From Pseudomonadota bacterium (GTDB lineage: Bacteria; Pseudomonadota; Gammaproteobacteria; UBA1113): 32,031 bases of DNA. Below are positions 1 through 6,432 of this stretch, piece after piece. The notes under the pieces are model-generated. The model made no database searches. It saw only the letters and a program-made list of their open reading frames with translations, and was not told the DNA's origin. Where the stretch lies: contig JAJXVU010000027.1 of assembly GCA_021781965.1 (NCBI GenBank), positions 1 to 32,031 on the forward strand, read 5' to 3'. Position numbers and translations under genes: made by a program. The stretch's first letter is position 1. Each line of letters starts with the position of its first letter.

Positions 1-173
1 CTTGCAACAAGCGACGCACCACTTTAAGGCGGATATCACAGAATATTTAAATACTTTACAACAGACCATGAGTGACTACTACGCCCACTTATCTTTAGCG
101 TCCGTTATTGCCGAATCTACGCAATTGCATATAAATGCTGTACAAACACTATTACAGCAACAACACCTTGAGT
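1..173 (+). pseudogene. anmK: anmK 5' portion (anhydro-N-acetylmuramic acid kinase), interrupted by an IS
   Basis: This is the upstream piece of a gene that enters from the left edge of the window. It reads in frame to the point where the IS begins at 174. The residues (FKADITEYLNTLQQ, then a helix ending HLES) match the helical region just before the DIxxIGxHGQT block of AnmK, and that block resumes at 1692 after the IS. AnmK phosphorylates 1,6-anhydro-MurNAc during cell-wall recycling to give MurNAc-6-phosphate. As it stands, translation runs into the IS and stops at 188-190 after four extra residues (WQSH), so this half is non-functional alone. The true start lies outside the window. Confidence 0.85.
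164..173 (+). repeat. Left copy of the 10-bp target-site duplication
   Basis: CACCTTGAGT directly abuts the left IS end at 174 and is repeated exactly at 1682-1691, directly after the right IS end. A 10-bp duplication fits the 8-10 bp typical of the ISAs1 family. Confidence 0.92.
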
Positions 174-1681
174 CATGGCAATCGCACTGAAAAGAAATAG
201 AGTTAAGCTATTGAATTAAAAAGCTATTTGATGTAAAAAAGAGAAAAAATAAACTTTCTTTTTTTATCAAATGGAGTACAAAAATGAAGCTGGAAGGAAC
301 CTTAATTGATCATTTCAGAACCATCACAGATCCTAGAATTCAAAACCATAATTTTAGACACAATCTAACAGACATTTTAATTATCGCTATCCTCGGGACT
401 ATTTGTGGAGCGGATGGCTGGGTTGAGCTCCAGCGATTTGCCGAAGCGAAAGAAGATTGGTTAAGAACATTTCTTGAATTACCTAATGGTATACCCTCGC
501 ACGATACATTTGGACGAGTATTTTGTTTATTAGATCCAAAGGTATTTGAAACTTGTTTCATGGAATGGATATCGACGTTGACGGTAGATATAGTCAACGA
601 AATAATAGCGATAGATGGAAAAACCTCAAGAGGTTCATCGAATAAGCGAGAAGGAACGCCCGCATTGCATTTAGTGAGTGCATGGGCGGCAAAAAGTAGA
701 TTGATGTTAGGGCAGGTTAAGACAGAAGATAAATCAAATGAGATAACAGCAATACCAAAATTACTAGACGTAATAGATGTAGCAGAAAGTGTGGTAACAA
801 TAGATGCAATGGGATGTCAAAAAAAGATAGCAGAAAAGATTATAAAAAGAGAAGGTAATTATGTTTTAGCTTTAAAAGAAAACCAAAAAACATTATATGA
901 TGATGTGAAATCTATCTTTGCAAAAGCAGAGGAAAACAAGCAAAAGCAATATAAAAAAATGTTACATCTGAGAAGGGTAAAGAAGAGAAAGGGTCATGGA
1001 CGCATAGAAACGATAAAATATACATTAGTGTCTACACGAGACCCATTGTTTTTTGAATTGCGTTGGCCTGGACTTAGAGGCATAGGTAAAGTAGAGATTA
1101 AACGTAGCGTTAACGGAGAAACAGTACATTCAACGCGTTATTTTTTAACGAATCTAGAATATGAAGACATAGATAAGTTTATTGAAGCAGTGCAGAAACA
1201 TTGGCAAATTGAAATTGATTTACACTGGTCATTAGATGTTAGCTTTAAAGAAGATCATAGCCAGGTCCGAATAGGAAATGCAGCTCAAAACCTTGCTTTA
1301 ATTAGACGCATTGCATTAAATTTACTTAAACAAGAGAGCTCTATAAAGAATGGTATTACCTGTAAGCGTAAAACAGCTGGCTGGGATCATAGATATTTAC
1401 TCAAAGTTTTAACGGCTGATCGAGCTTTACAAAAAAATAAAATTGAAGAAACAGCCAACCTCATTACAAGCGAATGATTTTTATTAGAAAATAATAAATA
1501 GGGCTTGCAAGAAGCAATTATCTTAGAAAGAAAACGCCCGAATTTTGTCTTAGAAGCTAATTTTTGTACAGAAACGACAAAAAAGAAGATTATCTTAACG
1601 TAATTTAGTACGCGTGAAAAAATGCTTTACTTTTATATTATGAGGTGATTATAAAATAATCTATTGAGTGCGATTGCCATG
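174..1681 (+). mobile_element. Complete ISAs1-family insertion sequence (1508 bp)
   Basis: The element is bounded by perfect 15-bp terminal inverted repeats, CATGGCAATCGCACT at 174-188 and its complement at 1667-1681. A near-match continues for a few more bases. It is flanked by a 10-bp direct repeat and carries one intact transposase gene (284-1477) in the same direction as the host gene. About 190 bp after the transposase is non-coding. Intact ends, an intact transposase and an undecayed target duplication suggest a recent and possibly still mobile copy. Removing 174-1691 restores the anmK reading frame exactly. Confidence 0.93.
284..1477 (+). CDS. ISAs1-family DDE transposase
   Basis: The 397-residue protein moves the surrounding IS by cut-and-paste DNA chemistry. 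The N-terminal DDE_Tnp_1-associated region (LxxHFxxItDPR, then the DxLxIAIlGTICGADGW block) is followed by the catalytic core. The likely catalytic residues are D111 in AIDGKTSRG, D174 in VTIDAMGCQ and E323 in the HWxIExxLHWSLDVsFkED signature. Length is normal for the family, with no frameshift. The start is supported by GGAG seven bases before the ATG. The C-terminal tail is lysine-rich. The gene is the only one in the IS and has no sign of decay. Confidence 0.95.
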   Translation: MKLEGTLIDHFRTITDPRIQNHNFRHNLTDILIIAILGTICGADGWVELQRFAEAKEDWLRTFLELPNGIPSHDTFGRVFCLLDPKVFETCFMEWISTLTVDIVNEIIAIDGKTSRGSSNKREGTPALHLVSAWAAKSRLMLGQVKTEDKSNEITAIPKLLDVIDVAESVVTIDAMGCQKKIAEKIIKREGNYVLALKENQKTLYDDVKSIFAKAEENKQKQYKKMLHLRRVKKRKGHGRIETIKYTLVSTRDPLFFELRWPGLRGIGKVEIKRSVNGETVHSTRYFLTNLEYEDIDKFIEAVQKHWQIEIDLHWSLDVSFKEDHSQVRIGNAAQNLALIRRIALNLLKQESSIKNGITCKRKTAGWDHRYLLKVLTADRALQKNKIEETANLITSE

Positions 1682-1691
1682 CACCTTGAGT
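1682..1691 (+). repeat. Right copy of the 10-bp target-site duplication
   Basis: CACCTTGAGT follows the right IS end at 1681 and is identical to 164-173. Both copies encode HLE in the anmK frame. Confidence 0.92.
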
Positions 1692-2566
1692 CTAGCGATA
1701 TTACTGTCATCGGTTATCACGGTCAGACCCTATATCATCAACCGCAGCGTCAATGCTCTATTATTGTAGGCGATGGGCAAGTTATGGCAAATGCTTTAAA
1801 TATTCCAGTTGTGTATCAATTCCGCGCCAACGATATAGCTGCGGGCGGCCAAGGTGCACCTTTTGCGCCTATTTACCATTGGGCCTTAGCTAAACGCGAT
1901 GGCTTAATCCCTTGTGTCATCTTAAATTGCGGCGGCATTGCCAATGCGACTCTTATTAGCAATGATGATGTCACACAATTAATCGCCTTGGATACCGGAC
2001 CAGGTAATGGCTTAATTGATGCCTTGGTACGCCAAAAAACACACGGCCAAGAAAATAGAGATCAAGATGGTCGCTATGGTTTAGCGGGTACGGTCAATGA
2101 CGAGATACTACAACAATTGTACACGCACAGTATGCAAGGTGATAAAGCTGGCTTCTTCACTCAAGCCGGGCCCAAATCATTAGACATAGGCGATTTTAAA
2201 TGGCCCGTTGCTTTGGAAGACTTGTCGTTAGCAGATGCCTGCCGTACTTTAGAAGCATTCACAGCCGATAGCATTATTAAAAGCTTAATGGCATTAAAAT
2301 GCCCTTTACCGAATTTGTGGATCGTCGCAGGCGGCGGTTGGCATAATCCCGTTATTATGCAAGAATTTAAAACACGTTTAGCGCAACATTGCCCACAAGC
2401 AGTGGTTAAAACCGCGAACGACATAGGCTGGAACGCCGATGCGCTAGAAGCACAGATCTTCGCTTATTTAGCCGTACGCCATTTACAACAACTACCCTTT
2501 AGTTTTCCGGGCACTACGGGTGTGGCAAAACCCTTGAGTGGTGGGGTTTATTGTAGTCCAGTATGA
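1682..2566 (+). pseudogene. anmK: anmK 3' portion (anhydro-N-acetylmuramic acid kinase)
   Basis: This is the downstream three-quarters of AnmK and it resumes in the same frame as 1-173. Family signatures appear in order: VIGYHGQT, GDGQ, the FRxxDIAAGGQGAPFAP substrate-pocket segment, the NCGGIAN and DTGPGN phosphate-binding motifs, PKSLDIGDF, VAGGGWHN and the GxNADALEAQIFAYLAVR helix. The piece is otherwise intact, so the IS is the only lesion seen. An in-frame TTG at 1664 inside the IS end could allow a truncated product, but that product would lack the N-terminal ATP-binding lobe and is unlikely to be active. Loss would block the AnmK recycling route unless another pathway exists. Confidence 0.9.
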
Positions 2567-2614
2567 ATGGTTTTATCCGCTTCCTAACGGTCGCGGCTCG
2601 GAAGTCCATTCATA
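2562..2614. repeat. GC-rich interspersed repeat, copy 1, inside a 9-bp inverted repeat
   Basis: The core at 2577-2601 starts CCGCTTCCTAACGG and ends CGCGGCTCGG. It is the same element found at 14808, 16890, 19628, 19711 and 19795. Here it sits in the loop of a 9-bp inverted repeat (TATGAATGG at 2562-2570, CCATTCATA at 2606-2614) that starts inside the last codons of anmK. It could fold as a stem-loop at the 3' end of the anmK transcript. There is no T-tract, so it is not a standard terminator. Confidence 0.75.
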
Positions 2615-2663
2615 ACTTCCTCCACCTCTGCTCTCATCTCCTGCAACAATGCTAAGGAGGCTT

Positions 2664-2708
2664 AAAATCCTCGTCAAATCAATAAAATACTAATTTGACG
2701 AGGATTTT
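2664..2708. promoter_or_regulatory. Perfect 16-bp palindrome upstream of the AAA ATPase gene (copy 1)
   Basis: Arms AAAATCCTCGTCAAAT (2664-2679) and its exact complement (2693-2708) enclose a 13-base loop. The right arm runs into TTTTT, so on the plus strand it could also act as a terminator for anmK read-through. The same arm sequence returns 59 bp downstream at 2723-2759. This repetition argues for a specific binding site or RNA element rather than a simple terminator. Confidence 0.75.
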
Positions 2709-2722
2709 TATATAGGCTATAA

Positions 2723-2759
2723 TCCTCGTCAAATCAACAAAACATTAGTTTGACGAGGA
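2723..2759 (+). promoter_or_regulatory. Second palindrome, containing the ribosome-binding site of the ATPase gene
   Basis: Arms TCCTCGTCAAA (2723-2733) and TTTGACGAGGA (2749-2759) form an 11-bp perfect stem. The right arm contains GAGGA at 2755-2759, the only plausible Shine-Dalgarno sequence, four bases before the ATG at 2764. If this folds in the mRNA, the left arm pairs with the Shine-Dalgarno sequence and would block translation. As DNA it could be an operator for the encoded protein. The folding is inferred; the pairing is directly visible. Confidence 0.7.
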
Positions 2760-2763
2760 CTTT

Positions 2764-4200
2764 ATGGCTAAATTCATAGGTCGCAAACGCGAATTGGCTA
2801 AATTATGCACTTTATTAGACAAAAAATCGCCTGCGTTGATCGTGGTAAAAGGACGCCGCCGTATTGGTAAGAGTCGCTTATTGAGCGAGTTTGGCAAAAT
2901 GGTAGGTCGTGTGCATATTTTCACTGGACTTGCGCCCGATAAAGGCGTTACTGCCAAAGATCAACGATTAGAATTTGCTCGTCAATTAAGCCATGAATTT
3001 GGCTTGAGAGGTTTAAAAACGGATGATTGGGGCGATTTATTGTGGCAATTGGCAGCACAAGTTAAGACCGGACGCGTACTCGTAGTATTAGATGAAATTT
3101 CATGGATGGGTCATGATGAACCTACTTTTTTATCCAAATTAAAAATTGCTTGGGAAATGTATTTTAAGGAGAATCCCAATCTCATCCTCGCTTTATGCAG
3201 TTCCATTTCGATGTGGATCGATAAAAATTTATTGAGCAGCACTGGATTTGTGGGGCGACAATCCTTAGTTCTAACGCTTAAAGAGCTATCATTACCTGAA
3301 TGTGGCGAATTTTGGCGCGATCAAGAAAAACTTGCGTCACCATTGGAAAAATTAATCACTTTAGCAGTTACAGGAGGGATCCCTCGTTATCTAGAGGAAA
3401 TCAATCCTAATTTACCTGCAGAGCAAAATATTAAAAATCTCTGCTTTAGTCCAGAAGGTATCTTATTTCGTGAATTTGATCAAATTTTTTCTGACCTATT
3501 TTCAGATAAAAAGATATTGTATAGCGAAATTTGTGCCTGTTTAGCTTTAGGCCCAGCCGATGCTAAAAGCATTTATCAACACATAGGTTTAAGCGGCAAT
3601 GGCGATGATTATGCCCATCTTGAAAATCTGGTGCTATCTGGTTTTATTGCTAAAGATTATAGCTGGCATCTCAAGAATGGTAAAATGGCTAAAATCGCCT
3701 GGTATAGATTAAGCGACAATTACTGCCGCTTTTATTTAAAATACATTTTACCGAATAAACATAGAATAGAAGCCGATGATTATCATGATATCACCTTAAC
3801 GGCGCTGCCCTCTTGGTCTACTATCTTAGGCCTACAGATAGAAAATTGCGTCTTGAACAATCGCAAATTGATTCACGATGCCTTGGGAATTTCTCAGCAA
3901 GACATTATAGCGCATAATCCCTATAGACAACGCGCCACCAAAAGTCAATCGGGCTGTCAAATAGATTATTTAATTCAAACCCGCTTTAATACTTTGTATG
4001 TTTGCGAGATCAAATATTCTAAAGACGCCATTCAAAAAACCGTGATCGATGAAGTTCAGCAGAAAATAAAAGCCTTAGCGGTAACGCGCAATTTTTCTAT
4101 ACGCCCGGTGTTAATCCATTGCAATAGCGTATCCGAGGCCATCGAAGAAAGTGGCTTCTTTGCAAAAATTATCGATTTTTCACAGTTTTTAAGCGCGTGA
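2764..4200 (+). CDS. AAA-family ATPase with C-terminal DUF234 (PD-(D/E)XK-like) domain
   Basis: The 478-residue cytoplasmic protein belongs to the 'archaeal ATPase/DUF234' group. An N-terminal P-loop domain shows Walker A GRRRIGKS (residues 30-37) and Walker B VLVVLDE (105-111), followed by a sensor-like LALCSSIS segment. A winged-helix-like middle region (about 250-330) leads to a DUF234-type end with QIDYLI...VCEIKYSK, the D...ExK pattern of PD-(D/E)XK nuclease folds. The cellular role of these proteins is not established; a DNA-related or self-regulating accessory function is plausible. It sits alone on the plus strand and its start codon follows two matching palindromes. The last 14 codons are duplicated near 6378. 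It converges on the ankyrin gene with three bases between stop codons. Confidence 0.85.
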   Translation: MAKFIGRKRELAKLCTLLDKKSPALIVVKGRRRIGKSRLLSEFGKMVGRVHIFTGLAPDKGVTAKDQRLEFARQLSHEFGLRGLKTDDWGDLLWQLAAQVKTGRVLVVLDEISWMGHDEPTFLSKLKIAWEMYFKENPNLILALCSSISMWIDKNLLSSTGFVGRQSLVLTLKELSLPECGEFWRDQEKLASPLEKLITLAVTGGIPRYLEEINPNLPAEQNIKNLCFSPEGILFREFDQIFSDLFSDKKILYSEICACLALGPADAKSIYQHIGLSGNGDDYAHLENLVLSGFIAKDYSWHLKNGKMAKIAWYRLSDNYCRFYLKYILPNKHRIEADDYHDITLTALPSWSTILGLQIENCVLNNRKLIHDALGISQQDIIAHNPYRQRATKSQSGCQIDYLIQTRFNTLYVCEIKYSKDAIQKTVIDEVQQKIKALAVTRNFSIRPVLIHCNSVSEAIEESGFFAKIIDFSQFLSA

Positions 4201-4213
4201 TAGCTATATTTTT
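4159..4213. repeat. Direct repeat A flanking the ankyrin gene
   Basis: About 55 bp starting TTTGCAAAAATTATCG and ending in GATAGCTATATTTTT recurs at 6378-6432 in the same orientation, with 44 of the first 50 bases identical by eye. This copy covers the last codons and stop of the ATPase gene and the last codons of the ankyrin gene on the other strand. Confidence 0.8.
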
Positions 4214-6237
4214 CTGGGAATCGTGGGTGAAGAAGGCTCTTCTTTAACAGCACTCGCACCTTCAGGAATCGCCGCATTTGCAAGAGTCATAATTCCTGCG
4301 TTTAAATCTGCCAATGGGTTTGATTCTGTCACCATGACATCGGGTATTTCATTACTTCCAGCACTAAAAAACTCAGAGCTTCGTAATCTTGGTCGCAGAT
4401 TGCGGCCAGTTGCAGGATGGGGCATACCTCGCTTACGAGTAAGGATCGGGTTTAAACTGCTGGATGCGTTGCTAGATGCGCTTGATGAAGTAGCTGCTGC
4501 CGTTGCTTGTATAGTGCTAGTTTGAAGATTTCGCTGAACTCCCGTCCACGCTGTCAAGATTTCCACACAATCGTTATGTGCCTGAGAGACAGCAAGCTCT
4601 AGCGCTGTATGTCCAACTTTATTTCTCCTGTCTTTATCTGCCCCACGCTCTAGCAAGATTTTCACACACTCTATTCGGCCGTATTGGGCCGCGAGATGTA
4701 AAGGTGTATTGTGATTGTGTGTATTAATCACACCCACTGCGCCAGGAATCTTATCTAACAACATTCTGAGACAGATTGGATTATCATTCCGAGCGGCCCA
4801 ATGAACGGATGTGTCAAAATCTTTGTCGTAACTATATACGGCCCTTATTCCCCCTTTGTCCAACAAGAGCTCTAGCAAACCTATATCATTCTTCTGAATA
4901 GCGAGGTGCATAGGTGTAAAACCGTTTCCATTACTCACCTCTAGAGCTCTCTTACCAGAGCTATTTATCACATTCGCATCAGCCCCTTTCCCCAATAAGA
5001 TTTCTATGATGTCCATATTGCCCGCTTGGGCAGCAAAATGTAAGGGTGTAGAATCCTCTGTATCTTTAGCGTTTACATCCGCTCCCTTCTCCAATAAGAT
5101 TTTTACAATGTCTATATGACCCTGTAGGGCAGCAACATGTAAGGGTGTATAATTCTCTGTATTTTTAGCGTTTACATCCGCCCCCTTCTCCAATAAGATT
5201 TTTACGATGTCTATATGACCCTGTCGGACAGCAACATGTAAGGGTGTAGAATTCCCTACATCTTTAGCGTTTATATCCGCTCCCTTCTCCAATAAGATTT
5301 TTACAATGTCTATATGACCCTGTAGGGCAGCAAAATGTAAGGGTGTAGAATCCTCTGTATCTTTAGCGTTTACATCCGCTCCCTTCTCCAATAAGATTTT
5401 TACAATGTCTATATGACCCTGTAGGGCAGCAACATGTAAGGGTGTATAATTCTCTGTATTTTTAGCGTTTACATCCGCCCCCTTCTCCAATAAGATTTTT
5501 ACAATCTCTATATAACCCTTTTCGGCAGCACAATGCAGGGGTGTATAGCCCCTGAGATTATGTTTCGCATTCACTTCCGCCCCCTTCTCCAATAAGAAGA
5601 TTACAAGATCCCTATGGCCCTCATTAGCAGCAGTATACAGGGCTGTGCAGCTATTCGCATCTTTCTCATTCACATTCACCCCTCTAGCCAATAAAATTTT
5701 TACCCAGCGGATGTCGTCCTCACTGGCAGCAACACATAGAATTGAACTCACATTATACTTTACGCGCCACCGCAAAGCGTTGAGACATTCTTGATAGCCC
5801 TTTTTGGTAGCAATATCTAGCGCTGTACAACCATCATTATCTTTCGCATTCACATCCCCCCCAGCGTATACCAAGCTCTTCACGCACTTGTGATGATTTT
5901 GCAGAACAGCCATATGCAAGGCTGTATGGCCTTTATTATTTCTTTCCTCTATATTAGTAGCTTCTTCTAACAACAATATGTCCATACATTCTGTATAGCC
6001 TTTTGCCGCAGCAATATGTAGAGCTGTAGAACCATTGCTGTATTTCTTATTTACAGGCGCCCCCTGTTTTAACAAAAGCTTTAACATATATGTGTTGTTT
6101 TCCGCAGCCGCGCGATTTACAGGTAAGTCATTCCCGTTAAATAAGTAGTTTATTACTTCTTGCAGGCTACGCTTTTCTTTTTTTAATGTTTCAATTTCTT
6201 GCTGCATAGAGGGAATGTCTGATGGTGTTGTGCTCAT
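4204..6237 (-). CDS. Long ankyrin-repeat protein, candidate secreted effector
   Basis: The 677-residue protein has a short N-terminal coiled-coil stretch (residues about 8-30, MQQEIETLKKEKRSLQEVI). About 16 ankyrin repeats follow (about 45-565) with the TPLHxAAxxGHxxIVKxLLEKGADVNAK consensus. Next comes a Ser/Ala/Thr-rich linker, a basic cluster (LTRKRG, then RNLRPRLR) and an acidic tail with AVKEEPSS just before the end. There is no signal peptide or membrane segment. Ankyrin arrays bind proteins and are common in host-directed effectors of intracellular bacteria. The Glu-containing C-terminal tail resembles Dot/Icm 'E-block' signals, and the basic cluster resembles a nuclear localisation signal; both readings are inference. 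Central repeats were recently duplicated at DNA level (5028-5205 identical to 5325-5502). The start has AAGGTGA upstream. Confidence 0.88.
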   Translation of the reverse strand: MSTTPSDIPSMQQEIETLKKEKRSLQEVINYLFNGNDLPVNRAAAENNTYMLKLLLKQGAPVNKKYSNGSTALHIAAAKGYTECMDILLLEEATNIEERNNKGHTALHMAVLQNHHKCVKSLVYAGGDVNAKDNDGCTALDIATKKGYQECLNALRWRVKYNVSSILCVAASEDDIRWVKILLARGVNVNEKDANSCTALYTAANEGHRDLVIFLLEKGAEVNAKHNLRGYTPLHCAAEKGYIEIVKILLEKGADVNAKNTENYTPLHVAALQGHIDIVKILLEKGADVNAKDTEDSTPLHFAALQGHIDIVKILLEKGADINAKDVGNSTPLHVAVRQGHIDIVKILLEKGADVNAKNTENYTPLHVAALQGHIDIVKILLEKGADVNAKDTEDSTPLHFAAQAGNMDIIEILLGKGADANVINSSGKRALEVSNGNGFTPMHLAIQKNDIGLLELLLDKGGIRAVYSYDKDFDTSVHWAARNDNPICLRMLLDKIPGAVGVINTHNHNTPLHLAAQYGRIECVKILLERGADKDRRNKVGHTALELAVSQAHNDCVEILTAWTGVQRNLQTSTIQATAAATSSSASSNASSSLNPILTRKRGMPHPATGRNLRPRLRSSEFFSAGSNEIPDVMVTESNPLADLNAGIMTLANAAIPEGASAVKEEPSSPTIPRKI

Positions 6238-6275
6238 TTAAATTTCACCTTACTATAATTAGTATAGTCGCTGGG

Positions 6276-6284
6276 ATTATAACA
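6276..6284 (-). promoter_or_regulatory. Extended -10 promoter element for the ankyrin gene
   Basis: On the minus strand the sequence reads TGTTATAAT, a full extended -10 (TGnTATAAT), about 40 bases upstream of the ATG at 6237. No good -35 box is seen at 16-18 bp, which is acceptable for extended -10 promoters. An ACTATA/TATAGT inverted repeat lies between it and the gene. Confidence 0.5.
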
Positions 6285-6377
6285 TACTACCTCCTAAAAA
6301 GATAGGAATTTCCCATTTTTCTTGCTAATTTGTATGCGCTCCGATACCCATTTAAGGGGGATGAGAAAAAATCATTT

Positions 6378-6432
6378 TTTGCAAAAATCATCTATTTTTG
6401 ACAGTTTTTAGCGGCGTGATAGCTATATTTTT
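6378..6432. repeat. Direct repeat B flanking the ankyrin gene
   Basis: This is a near copy of 4159-4213. Here it covers the last codons and stop of the 6388-8388 gene. On the plus strand it looks like a decayed copy of the ATPase C-terminal codons, but out of context. Together the two copies bracket the ankyrin gene and its promoter. Confidence 0.8.

Noticed and set aside
174..1681. Two nested or composite IS elements
   Set aside because: Only one pair of ends, one target duplication and one transposase are seen, so a single element explains everything.
4223..4525. Plus-strand reading frame opposite the ankyrin C-terminus
   Set aside because: It is antisense to a well-supported gene, has no ribosome-binding site and resembles no family.
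6279..6300. Mini-ORF (AGGAGG followed by ATG TTA TAA) upstream of the ankyrin gene on the minus strand
   Set aside because: It is only two codons and overlaps the extended -10 box, so it would lie upstream of the transcript start.
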